Assembly (NCBI RefSeq): GCF_019399895.1
Contig: NC_091870.1
Span: 3,182,001-3,246,000 of the forward strand
DNA length: 64,000 bases
Reading direction: 5' to 3'
DNA from: Cardiocondyla obscurior
Taxonomy: Eukaryota; Arthropoda; Insecta; Hymenoptera; Formicidae
Each line of letters opens with the position of its first letter. Positions within the stretch are counted from its first letter, which is position 1. Position numbers and translations under genes: made by a program. Below, piece after piece: positions 52,501 through 63,000 of this stretch. Under the pieces are notes generated by a model, which did not search any database, was not told where the DNA came from, and worked only from the letters and a program-made list of their open reading frames with translations.

Positions 52501-53687
52501 GGTTCGAAACATGCGAGTTGCCATCCACGGAAATCGTCCTCCTACCTTTCGTCGAAAAAAAAGAAAGAAAAAAAAAAATTGTAACTACCCGTCGCGAACA
52601 GATCGATGCGTCGAAAAATTGATCTACTCGTAAAGAGGCAGTTTCTCTAAGATGAAATCCGTTTCCGCGAAGTTTCGTAGCCGTTTCCCGGCGAGTCATT
52701 CCCGAGTGTCAAATGCAACTGGAGCGAAGAAGGCGAACTTTTCTATTTTCGGTCTCTCGAAGTTTTCTTTTGCTCCGCCACATCATCTCTTTTCTTACAC
52801 CGCGAGGTTCTCCGGTGTTTTCCGATGTTCGTATTTACTTCTCGGGGCGCAATTCCCCAAAGCCAATCTTTGATAGGAAGAACAAAATTTCCTGCTCGTG
52901 CCGCAGCTTTTCTTAGATCGTAAGCTTTCCTCTGCAAGGGCAGGCTAAGATACGACGTTTGTTGGTGTCTCGTGCTTGTTTTTTTTGCGTCACTCGTACT
53001 ACGTTAAAAAGGGAGGATTTTCTATTTCAATCACGATCTTTTTTTTTTTTCTCTTGTTTTTTTTTCATTACGCGGCAAAGTTAAATTTTCATCGACAGTG
53101 GTAAATTTTAAAAAGTAATATTTTAATAATAAAATTTTTTAACTTGAAGTAAATATAATAAAAGATTAAATTGCAAAAGTACAAATTCATACAAATATCT
53201 CGTTTTTCCAGTGATTAAATTATTTAATTTTATTATTTAAAATATTTAAACACATTTATTCGATTGGCAAAAAAAAAGAATCGTGATAATAATTAATACG
53301 AAAAGTGATCATTGAAATTTGAGACAAGAGCGCGGTATCCCGAAGTAAAGAGAAATGTTCAAACGAGCTTAGATCAATATCGGGCTTGTATGAGTTTGTC
53401 GAACGTGCTGACTGATCGGCGAAAATGTTCTGGGTGATCTCGGAAATTTTTTTTTTACTCCGTATATTTCCGCGCGACAGTAAAGCGTGTTCGACGAGCT
53501 AATTTTCAGGCGAGGTATCGATTCTGTGTCTCGTAAGCGTGCGTCAAATCAAGCCGCGAACCTCGTCTCGCCGAGGCTGCCGATGTGCTGCCGATGTGCG
53601 CCGCGGTTCTTGAAGGAGCCAACCTGGAATCCTGTACGGAGTGGTCGATAGCAACGTAAAGTCTCCAAGGTAGGCGACCTTGTAATT

Positions 53688-53693
53688 GTGCAT
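53688..53693 (+). promoter_or_regulatory. TGCATG upstream of the tandem acceptors of the 148-nt exon
   Basis: TGTGCATGTG lies 32-37 nt before the proximal exon start, in the usual branch-point region. A single six-base motif is expected by chance every few kilobases, so position is the only support. If functional, RBFOX could affect acceptor choice here. Confidence 0.4.
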
Positions 53694-53720
53694 GTGCGCG
53701 CGTGTCGCGTGTGTGTTGTT

Positions 53721-53737
53721 GCAGCTGCGGCACTTAG
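53721..53737 (+). promoter_or_regulatory. tandem 3' splice sites 13 nt apart
   Basis: GCAG ends at 53724 and CTTAG ends at 53737. The first acceptor continues a phase-1 donor as (G)CT GCG GCA CTT AGA. The second continues a phase-2 donor as (AG)A GGA GTA. Using the wrong one leads to TAG within five codons in both cases, so the pair appears matched to inclusion or skipping of the 142-nt exon. Confidence 0.65.
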
Positions 53738-53872
53738 AGGAGTAGCCATACAACGCGGCCGAGTAGGAGCGGCAAGGGCGACTTTCCCAACTGGAGCTGC
53801 CACTCTGGCGTTGGCCAGGAACCCAGGGCCACTTGCAGCTGCAGCTGCAGCCCTGCATCCCTTCGCACCCGC
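53725..53872 (+). CDS. Rbfox1: Rbfox1 Arg/Gly/Ala exon with tandem acceptors (RGVAIQRGR)
   Basis: From the proximal acceptor TTGCAG the exon reads AAALRGVAIQRGRVGAARA, then TFPTGAATLALARNPGPLAA and a short poly-Ala run, ending HPFAPA at GC|GTAAGT. RGVAIQRGR is equivalent to the RGAHLRGRGR segment of vertebrate RBFOX, and the ATF after it fits the TVYNTFRA region. The exon is 148 nt from 53725, or 135 nt from a second acceptor CTTAG at 53737, which starts with RGVAIQ. It leaves in phase 2. Codons for the poly-Ala run form a GCAGCT repeat at 53835-53850. A TGCATG lies 32 nt before the proximal exon start. Confidence 0.93.
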
Positions 53873-56589
53873 GTAAGTATTGGTCCCGGGTCAGGTTGCG
53901 TCTAACCGGCGTCTAACCGGACGGCGGAGGTATACCTCGTACTTAAAAGAGCACTCTGTTAAACGGCATTGTAACGTCGGCACCTTGAATCGAGTTTTAC
54001 GAGTCCGGGCAACATCGAAATAAGACCGCTGTAAAGTGAGAGACACCGCGATCCTACGATCTAACGAAACGTTTCGTGGTGCTTTTTTTTTTTAAATATA
54101 TTATTAATTCCTGTTAACAGAGCGTTCATTTTTACGAGATCACCTCTGCGTGATCGCGACCAATTTTCTTAAAGAATTTTTTTGTGTATATATTGTCTAT
54201 ATGTGGTCGCTTATGTTTCGTGTCTTGTGTACATATCCCTCTTCCTGGTGAAATTTCTTTTGCAGCGAGTAATCAAGGGAGCGTATCTCGAAAATACTTG
54301 GAAGTTGCGGAACTTTCGCAAAGGCCCGTCTGGCGATAAAAAAAAACGGACGTGTGGCGCAACGACGATAATTAATTTACGTAGATCGGGGGTGTGGGGG
54401 AGGTGCGTGCGTCGTTAAAGTTTCGAAAGACTTTTTCGCGATAGCCTTTTTCTTCCTAACGATCAGTACTTACGTAGTTAGCGTGATTTATATGCCGGTT
54501 CTTCCATGCAATAAGTTCTGCCCGCGAGTTTAAACGTCGGCTCGCGTTCCCCGGCTAATTACGTTGTTTATCTTTGACGCAACGCGCGATATATAAATTT
54601 GTCAGGATTTAATCTGATCGGAAGATCTTTTGTTCTCATCAAGAGCACCTTCGGTTAACGATTTATTATCACCGATACGTATTGTTATCCTTTTTTTCCC
54701 GTATTTTAGCGAATTAAAAAATTAATTTTCCACACGCGACTGTTGATGAATTTTAATGACACGATGTTGCGAGACATTTAAACTTTATTGCAAGTGTACA
54801 TTAGTGATATACACTTCGTCGTTTTACGCGTTGAAGACTATCGAGTGATATCGAAAGCGATCGAGGAAATTACTCGCTGCAATGAGTTTGCACGCGCCGC
54901 TCGTTAAAGCTTTGTCTGTCAATCTCACTGCGTCTGCACTGCATGTCTACCTTCCCAAAACCTATCTCCGGTAAACGTCCGTATAACTCCGCGCACAATG
55001 CGGATTATAATTTGCGAGAGAACGCCCGCGGCTCGCTCGTTTCTCGCCAAATGGAGACTTAGAACGGGCGGGAAAACGCTCGATTGCCTCCCCGTGAGGA
55101 CGATCAAAGGGGGCTATTCGGGGGAGAATGAAAAAAGAGATTCGATTTCATGGAATTGCACTTTGACCGATTAAAAGATTAAAACACGACTGTCGGATCA
55201 ACGTGGATTATTATGTCGCGGTGCTTGCGCGCGTTTTTTTTTTTCTTTATTTTTTGCTATTGAAAATCAAAAGCCGTTGCAGGATATGGACACTTTATCT
55301 TTTTTATCTCTTTCTTCTTTTTTTTTTTTTATAACTTTTTGCCATTCCGGATTTTCAGGCGCAAGCATTCGCGTTCGAATCGTCAATCGTCCGTTCATTT
55401 TAACGTTACGGAATTGGACGTGGCGTTGGCAGGAATGAAAAATTTGAATACGAACGAAAATCAATCTTCGAAGCCTGTTACATCGATGCATGCCCCGGCC
55501 GCGAAATCGGATTTGTCAAACCCAATATCTATATAGTTATGCATTTTAATTTAACGCCCGTGTCGTTTCATTTATAAACGCAAATTATTAACGCGAAACA
55601 GATTACTAGGAAGGAAATGATGTCGTGTTTTATCTTGAATTCGCGCACATCGTTACACAGAGCGTTAAAACAGGGTTTCTTTTTCAAATGTAAAATGTTC
55701 TACGGAAAATATTGGTGTAATTTTGAGAACAAATTTCGCGAGGAAATCATAGAATTAATCGGAAAAAAATTAAACATAAATATATTAATATAATTGTTTT
55801 TTTCTTTTTTTTTTTTATATTCCTGAACAATTCGCATTTTATAAAGCCAACAAGGGCGGGGGGCTTTTAATTTTTTTTTTCCTCGGGTCTTTTAAAACAA
55901 GATTATTACTTAAGTTAAATAGACTTTTAACAACGATCTTCTCCAACGAGAATAATAATGGAAGCGAGCTACTCATAAAACTAATTCCATTGCGAATGCT
56001 TCTGTGCGGATGCAATATAAAGCAATCAACCTTTTCCCCGGTGCAATTTATGATCTTCGCGCATAAAACAAACTTCGCGGCTGCCACGTAGTCGCGCGGG
56101 GACAAAGTTTATCACCTCTGTCGTCCTCCATTATCCTACGCGAGGCGCGGATTATCGCGTCCCAGAAATAAATTTTCAATTTTATTCTCGAGCGAATGCA
56201 ATGTTTAATACGCGACATCTATTAAACGAGCGCGGTGCATTATTGAGCCGAGAGATTAAAGGTTCTTTGAACTGACAGCTTTTAACCGAACGTCCCCGCC
56301 GTATTCAATATTGGAGGTCTTTGTAAATACTTTATGCGCGAAATATAGAGAGATCGTCGAATCTGCAAAATCGTTTTTTTTTCTGTTTTTTTTTCTTTTT
56401 TTTTTGCTGGACTTGTTTATAAATGGAGGGTACTGAATCATTTTAAAGAGAAAATTCATGAACGGTCGCGGCGTTGTTACATCTCGCGGAGGAAAGCCGT
56501 GAAATCCGAAATTCGGCAATTTCCACGGAGCGCAACGGCGGATTAAGCCATTCTGTCCTTATTGGTAATTTGTATTTTTTATTTTACAG
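53873..56589 (+). other. intron between the 148-nt and 64-nt exons (2.7 kb)
   Basis: AT-rich sequence with several T runs (54083, 55320, 55799, 56377-56404). I see no gene, RNA or mobile element in it. Confidence 0.8.
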
Positions 56590-56653
56590 TGTTTACTACG
56601 ACCCGTTCCTGGCGGCACACGCAGCGACGCAGGATCCCAACTACAGGCTGCAG
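56590..56653 (+). CDS. Rbfox1: Rbfox1 Tyr-rich exon (VYYDPFLAAHAATQDPNYRLQ)
   Basis: This 64-nt exon enters in phase 2 (GC + T makes Ala) and leaves in phase 0. It encodes V-Y-Y-D-P-F-L-A-A-H-A-A, then TQDPNYRLQ. The acceptor TTTATTTTACAG has a good pyrimidine tract and the donor is CTGCAG|GTGAGA. The vertebrate counterpart reads VVYQDGFYGADIYGGYAAYRYAQ, with the same VVY(x)D(x)F start and YR(x)xQ end, so homology is convincing despite divergence between them. Read-through past the donor stays open for about 47 codons to a stop at 56798-56800, but nothing suggests that tail is used. Confidence 0.92.
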
Positions 56654-58702
56654 GTGAGACATTTATCAATTCCTAATAATTTCCGCGGACGATTATTCCC
56701 CGCTTCCGGTGCACGCGGACCGCAGAAACAGAGAAAACGGGATCGCGGAAGGGTTCTGCGGCAGCCGCGGCGCGGGATGTTCAAACGAGTTTTTAATTAA
56801 ATCGAAGAATACAGGGGAGCGCCGGTTAAATGGAAACGGCGCGATAATCAATCACGTCGCGATTGCCAGCTGATAATCGGCTATTAATCGGAAAACAAAC
56901 CCACTGCGAGCGTTGACGCGTTTTCATTATGTTGCGCTGCACGAACGGGACATCGAGCGGACATAATTAATCGGCCGTCGCCGGACCACCTCCGGATAAA
57001 ATCGATATAAAGCAAGCTTTGCTGCATTTGCGACCTGCGATTCAATAAAGCTTTGCTGATTTCTCTCGCAAATTTTTTTTTTTTTTTCTGTCAACGTCGC
57101 TTTAATGACACGCGTGCAAATTTAACGGCGAAATATATTTCCTTTTCAAATCCACCATCAAACTTTGTGATTTTTTCTTCTTTTTTTTATTACATATTAA
57201 ATTTAAATATTATCTTCATATCTCGAGATGTACGTCGTGAAAATTAAACTCGGTGGCGCTGCAATATTTTGCAATAATTACGATATTGACTGACCGCCGT
57301 TTTGCAAAGTCCTGAATATTTTTGGCAACAAATACGCGGCCCGTTCGCCAGAGCAAAATGGGGGGGAGAGGCTTATTCGCACGTGCACCGGAAGCGGATT
57401 GCGGCGCAATATCTATAAGAGAAGATAAATGAGCGGAGAGATTTTGACTAAAGTCCGTAATCTCTTGGTGGACCCGTTTAGCTGGAATGGCCTCAAGCAA
57501 CAGCTGACGTTAGTTGACACACATTTTGCCAGGCTTGCACACACGAGAGAACGCCGAGAGAGAAACCGATAACAATTACGCCATCCCTATCTCGCGTTTT
57601 ACATTGTCCCGACTATTCGCCATTCTCATTGTATCTCATTTTTCGCCTGTCTCTTTCGTTCTCTTTCTACTCCTCTTTCTCTTTCTCTCTTTCTCTCGTT
57701 TCATTCACGTAAAAATCCCCGATGCACCCAACGACAGGATTGATCGGAAAAAAAAAAAAGAAAAGCGAGCACTGCCAACTGTCGAGATGATTATTTCTGC
57801 CCCGATGATGCTGTCTCTCTGACACCACCATTCCCGCGTGAATGGATTTTACATTCGATCGTTTCATTGACGTTCCCTTTGAAATTAGCTTTTCCTCGAA
57901 AAACAATGGGGAATCTCGACAATTGCAACTATAACGGACCGTTGTTAATTACGAAAAGCGTTTCCGTTGTGATTCTAATCGCGTTACTAAGGTATACCGT
58001 TTTTAACGCGAAATTTAATTTAATTAAAATTAAAAATCTATCAAATTCAGAAAATAAAAATAATATAATCTTTTAAATTTTGAAAAAAAAAAAGACGTTG
58101 CAGTGATACAACAAGTAACTCTCGCTAAATTTTTTTAATAATTAATTCAACTGTTTGTTTTTCAAGAAGAAAGAAAAAGAGGACAGCACAATTGAAATAT
58201 ATTCTTGTCGCGAACATTTAAAAGTGTATTATCGCGCATAATTAATCAGATTAAATTACGGTCTTTTTTTTTTCTTTTTTTTTTTAATATACAACGTCGA
58301 GATAAAATTTCCGTTTTTCACTTATAATGAGAGTACTCTGCCATCTCTCAATTGTGCGGCATCTTGTTGCATCTTGTTGCCTAAATGCATCCTCATCACG
58401 CACCTTCGCGTCGTCTTTGTCCCCGTTTTATATCCCTCTTTATATTCTTTTCCCCTCATCATCTCTTATGCCGTTTAAAGGAATGATTATTAATCGGTAC
58501 ATAATCGCGAAAGAAAAACTATCGTTGAACAGGGATAGCGTTAACGTCGATTGTACAGTATTTTACATTAGGGAAAGGGAAGGCAGGGTTTAACCCGCCT
58601 AAAGCGAGGACTTAACTCCCTCGTGTAAAAACTCGAGTTCGAGTTTTTCGCCGTCCGGTATCCTTCCGGAATTTCTTTTCAGGTTTGCCGTTTGTGTTTC
58701 AG
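56654..58702 (+). other. intron before the terminal microexon candidate (2.0 kb)
   Basis: It holds poly(T) runs near 57067-57088, a CT-rich stretch near 57650-57700, and an A/T-rich segment at 58000-58300. I see nothing gene-like. Confidence 0.8.
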
Positions 58703-58723
58703 GCTAAAGCGCCCGCCCTGGAG
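58703..58723 (+). CDS. Rbfox1: possible Rbfox1 21-nt microexon (AKAPALE)
   Basis: The segment between GTGTTTCAG and GAG|GTAGGA is 21 nt, phase 0 in and out, and reads A-K-A-P-A-L-E. It fits the phase left by the preceding exon and could be skipped without a frame change. A second acceptor-like CTTTTCAG lies 20 nt upstream at 58682; using it would give 41 nt and shift the frame. No homology can be claimed for seven residues, so the call depends on splice signals, phase and position. It may instead be a decoy pair of splice sites. Confidence 0.5.
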
Positions 58724-59054
58724 GTAGGAATTAAGGGTCCGCCTGTTCTTCTCTCGTCTTCTTCGTCTGTTTTATCTATACACATCCCTTTTTCTCTCTT
58801 TTTCTTCTGTTTTATTCAGTCTGTTCTCTCTATGTTCTTTTCACGTTTCCGTTTGTTCGCAAGATTGAAGTGCTCACCGATTGTCGGCGACTACTTAGTT
58901 AAACGTGTTCCCAATCCGCTCTTTGCTATATAAAAAAAAAAAAAAAAAATCCTTTCCATGAAAATCTCGCTGTAACTTTTCCTTCGATGGAGGGTCGTTT
59001 AGGAGCTGTAGAAGAGTATTTCAACCGACGAGGTTTTTCTCCCCGTGTTGTATT

Positions 59055-59079
59055 TCTCTCTCTCTCTCTCTCTCTCTCT
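59055..59079. repeat. TC dinucleotide repeat
   Basis: About twelve TC units followed by T and TTA runs. Confidence 0.95.
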
Positions 59080-61804
59080 TTTTTATTATTATTATTTTTT
59101 TTATCTCCCTTTTTCTGTGATCCTCGATTGATATTAGCGCGAAAATAGCATGTAATGTCGCCTTTTTCAGTCAGTAGAGCATGCGTCGCACAGATTTAGA
59201 AATATGTCGTAGGAGGCCTTATACAAGTGGAGCAAACATTTTGTGATGCACGCAATTTTAAGTATGTCGTTTGAAGTCCCTCAAGTTTGAGGGAGCTTTG
59301 TATTATACGGGCAAGTAGACAAATTACGTAGGCAGGTTTCGTGTAATTAGAAAGCTACGCTAAGGTAGACGGTAGCGGTACTATAATTTGTACTTTAATT
59401 ATACGGGGTTATAGCGAAATTAAACGCACCACGGTGAGATCATTTCTTAGTAATTAATTACTGAAATACGAAGTTTTTGACGTTTGGCATTTTAACTCAA
59501 AGCTTTTAGATAGAAATAAAAATATTTAAATACGAGACCGATATGACGCAGCGATCGATGTTAAATCTGCCCTTTCGAGGGCGATTGTTTTAAATGTGTC
59601 CGTAAAATTTGAGTAATAAAACGATATCTTTTTGTACCTAGTCATAAATATATACGGGGCCGGCAAACAGTAAAGACCTTTACGCAGTTATGAATCGCCG
59701 AGTAGGTAATGATCATTTGTTGGGTGCATTATACGCACGAGTAACTACTTTACGAGAGCATCGCTGGCAGACATCTGAAAAGACCTCCCGATTATAACGT
59801 TATTGCACAAATGCTTTGCTGCGAACGTCGTAGCGTCAGTATATCGCGGCAGAAATTTTCATGTCTCTTGTAAAGAAATTTATTATGAATATATCGAGAG
59901 GTCGGGGCACGTATCGCGCTATGAATTCTCGCGCAAATTCTCAAATATCATCTTAAAGTCTCGCAGCGACGATATTAAGATGCCATAAAACTTCTATTTG
60001 CGAAACAAAAAATAGCTATATTTAACTACTAAAATTTAAGAACGTCAGGGAGTTTACAAAATTGCGCTATTATTGCTTTGCCGGAAACGAGATTAAAATA
60101 AACGGTAAATAAGTTTTTCAATAGTGTGCAAATAAAAATAGAGATTAATCGCGTTTAACGAGGCGGTTAATTACTAAAAAAAAATTTTTTTAACCAGAGT
60201 TTTTGGATGAAACTTCGCTAAAAGCATGCGAGATGTCTTCTTTAAACGAGCCCGGTCATAAATTATCCGGACGCGCGCGCGTCGAGAATTTTTTCGCGAC
60301 TAATTTGGCCAGGCTCGAATTCGACGGCCAAGTAAACCGCGCGCCGTTTTCGTTGCCACCCACGTTTTCGTTTGGTGGCAAAGCCACCTCGTCCGTACGA
60401 GAATTTACGACCCGTCGGCGTAACAGACTCGGCCCAATTGCACCCTCCTTTCCTTCGACTTTGTTCAGAGACCGCCGTAAATCAACGTCATCGAGACGCG
60501 CTTGTCATTTAACGACTGACGGGTTAATCCTCGCCAGACTCGCGGACGTTCGCGTATTAAATGTCACAGTCGCGAAATTGGTCCGTAGTTTTCCAGTTAT
60601 TTATACAGATTTTCTACATTTTCTCTTCAAAGACGTTTGCCGTGAAATTTACATTTAAACGGAAAAATATCGAGTAATGAATTTATGTAATAATTACGAG
60701 AATCGATATAAATATGATGTACAGCAATTTAATTTACGAAGCGGACCGGGATACCGAGATTAGCTTTGGAAATTGTGGAAAGTTCACAACATGGATAAAG
60801 TGTTCAGCCTATTTTAACTTTGGTTCGATAATTAGTTCGGCTTCGTTCGGTTAATCTGCCGGTTTAATTCCTTTTCCAGGAAGATTGAATGCCATATGAA
60901 TACCAGGAAATATCTCGAAAGTCTTTTCGTTTGCTTAATTGGGAGGCTCTTCAAAGTTGCAGCTGTGTTTTAATTAGCGAATAAAGTATACGCGTAAATT
61001 GTATATTTATACCGTAATTAGGAAAAGCTGTTTCAATCATTATTCAGATATTTTTACAGCCACGAGATAAACCACGGATTAATCAGTTAGTGATTAGACA
61101 ACGGTTAGACTCAATTTTCACTCGGGTAATATTTGGGGAGAGGGTTTTTTTTTCTCTAATTCTGAATTCGATAATTAAAATTAATTAATTCTCTTTACGT
61201 TATAATATGCGACTAAGTAATATTTTTATCTCTCATCGAAGTGCTAAGCAAGGGTTACTCTCCGCGACTCTTACCATCGTTGGAATTAAATTGTTTCGCC
61301 TGTACTACAATGTAAATAGAGATTTCGAGTTTGCGGTTGCGTCGTTTAACAGATTAACCATCTCGGGCACAAAAGGCGCGAGAAAGGACGTGACGCGACG
61401 CGGGAAAAAGTACTCGCGAGCACTTCGGTTCGCAACGAGGCGCTGAATCGACGTAACTGCGAGATAAAAAGCCGTAATCACCGGTTTTGCGCGCGGCAAG
61501 AGGATCGTTTTTTTGCCGCGATCTCTCGGCACTTCCGGTCGGTTGCCCCCGGAAATTGAATCCGCGAGAAATTATTGTCTCCTTGTTTCCGACGATATTT
61601 CATCGCGAGCGAATCGTTGTGGTCGTGCACGCTAACGATTGCATAATTCCTACCGCGGCGGAGTCGAATTAATCTCGAAGATCACGTCGCCGGCGCTCTT
61701 TGACGGAGTTTTCTTTTTTTTTTTTTAAATATTCCTTTGCGTGCAAAGTGATTTTCCCACCCGAAGTTCATATATATCGTAAGAAAAAATAAATTTTGAC
61801 TCAC

Positions 61805-61836
61805 CGGAACGATGCGCAGCGGCGGAGTTGATGAAT
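61805..61836 (-). ncRNA. antisense cluster 2, small exon (32 nt)
   Basis: On the minus strand TTTGTTACAG precedes 32 nt ending at G|GTGAGT. It matches the 39-nt exon of cluster 1 (AACTCCGC, GCTGCGCATC) but is 7 nt shorter, so any reading frame would differ. The intron between it and the next homologous exon is 176 nt. Confidence 0.5.
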
Positions 61837-62012
61837 CTGTAACAAATATAAAATTTAAATTGTAGACATGCTGAAAATATTTATTAACTTAAAAAAAAAA
61901 ATGTTTCCGGGTTTTTAAGTAAATTATTAATTACAAAAAAAAATTAAAAATAAAGTTTATCATGGATAAATCAAAATTATTAATTTTATTATATGAAAAG
62001 AGTGATGCTTAC

Positions 62013-62168
62013 CGTGGGGTTGCTCCGCCGAAGCAGGATGCCTTTCCGAGGCCTCCTCCTCCTCTCAGTCATCTTCGGCAAACAGGACACTCACGAAACA
62101 ATACGACGCCGGTGGTTCGTTGTCCATTAGTAACGGCGACGAAGACACTTACACTTTTCGAGACTAAT
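62013..62168 (-). ncRNA. antisense cluster 2, larger exon (156 nt)
   Basis: On the minus strand the acceptor is TTCTGTTTAG and the donor is CCACG|GTAAGC. Its 3' part shares a 40-nt identical stretch (62031-62070) with exon B of cluster 1. The 5' part has diverged and is shorter. The flanking intron is also recognisably related to those of cluster 1. Confidence 0.58.
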
Positions 62169-62499
62169 CTAAACAGAAAAAGAAGCTAGATATATTTGAG
62201 AACCGACATCTTTCTTTATTCGTTAGAATTATTCATTAGAATTACCTCTTGGCGAGAATAGCGAGAGCTGCCCTTGCCGCGTGGAACACCTGCGTAGCGC
62301 GAATGACTCCCACCCAAAGCACGCAGCGTCAAAGTTACGGCCGCCGCTCGTCCGATCCCCCCATCACCCCGTTGTTTGTGTACAATCCTTCGCTCGCGCT
62401 CGGGCAAAGTCAACACTGAAAAGAATATCACGCTTATTCTGAATATTCATTTAATGTCTCGGGACTGTCGATTTTATGAAAATACAAATGAATGCTTAC

Positions 62500-62604
62500 T
62501 TCTGAAATTGCTGCGTCGATGCACCTTGCCTCTCCGAGGTCTCTCAAGTTGCCGAACGCTGGGCCGGATTATTAACGACGACGGCTTCTTTTCTCGATCC
62601 TTAT
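62500..62604 (-). ncRNA. antisense cluster 2, upstream exon (105 nt)
   Basis: On the minus strand TTTGTCTGTTACAG precedes ATAAGGATCGAG, which resembles the ATTAAGATCGAG start of exon B in cluster 1. The end, with RPRRGKVHRRSNF in one frame, resembles RPRKGILLRR of the other units, before the donor CAGAA|GTAAGC. It appears to be a more diverged member of the same exon family. Confidence 0.52.
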
Positions 62605-62921
62605 CTGTAACAGACAAAAGTTTCACGTTAATTAAGCACGCATATCGATATCATATACAAATATATTTGTATATTACCGTACTCTCCGTGCGACAAATGT
62701 TCCGCGTTTGAGGCCCGTTCGCTATGCCGCGTCGCGGTAGCCATTTTGTGTCAGGTCGATGGCCTGACGTTGCGCGCGGGAGTCCACGTACAGCCACCGC
62801 GAGGTTTATCGTAGGTTGCGCGATTGCCGTAGGTCCGCGCGCGGCGCCAGCTGTGTGGTCGATCACCCGTAGAGGTGCGAGAGAGACAGATAACGCGGAA
62901 AGTAGGTTACGACTGACCTAC

Positions 62922-63000
62922 CTTTGGACTATCCCTACTTAGACTGTTGCCTAGCCGGCCGTCCGCCGGGTCCGTGCGTCGCGTCCGCCAAAGCCGTGCA
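62922..63000 (-). ncRNA. antisense cluster 2, probable first exon (5' end uncertain)
   Basis: On the minus strand CCAAAG|GTAGGT is a good donor at 62921. The sequence before it is GC- and CpG-rich up to about 63240, similar to the start of cluster 1. The upstream limit cannot be set. Confidence 0.35.

Larger units (their letters stand above)
47923..53724 (+). other. intron between the 142-nt and 148-nt exons (5.8 kb)
   Basis: It contains two neighbouring AT microsatellites with a duplicated ATCGTTGTTTT unit (about 49455-49530), a possible cryptic 40-nt exon at 49568-49607, long poly(T) runs (near 51571-51592 and 53039-53050), and an open frame of 183 codons at 52071-52622 that I do not recognise. 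Confidence 0.8.
4414..58723 (+). other. Rbfox1: Rbfox1/A2bp1-like gene, internal portion (exons interrupted by long introns)
   Basis: Seven plus-strand exons with GT/AG boundaries encode, in order, the second half of an RBFOX RRM and an Ala/Arg/Tyr-rich C-terminal region. Junction phases run 0, 1, 1, 2, 2, 0, 0 from the first exon end to the last, and each acceptor continues the frame left by the previous donor. RBFOX proteins are nuclear and cytoplasmic RNA-binding proteins that recognise UGCAUG and control alternative splicing, especially in neurons and muscle. The N-terminus, the first half of the RRM and the C-terminal end are absent, so the gene must extend beyond both edges. Intron lengths reach 18.8 kb, which is normal for this family. 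Orthology rests on the peptide motifs I recognise, not on a search. Confidence 0.93.

Noticed and set aside
52071..52622. 183-codon plus-strand open frame with an overlapping 82-codon frame
   Set aside because: I considered a decayed transposase, but no catalytic motif or terminal repeats could be seen. Left as unexplained intron sequence.
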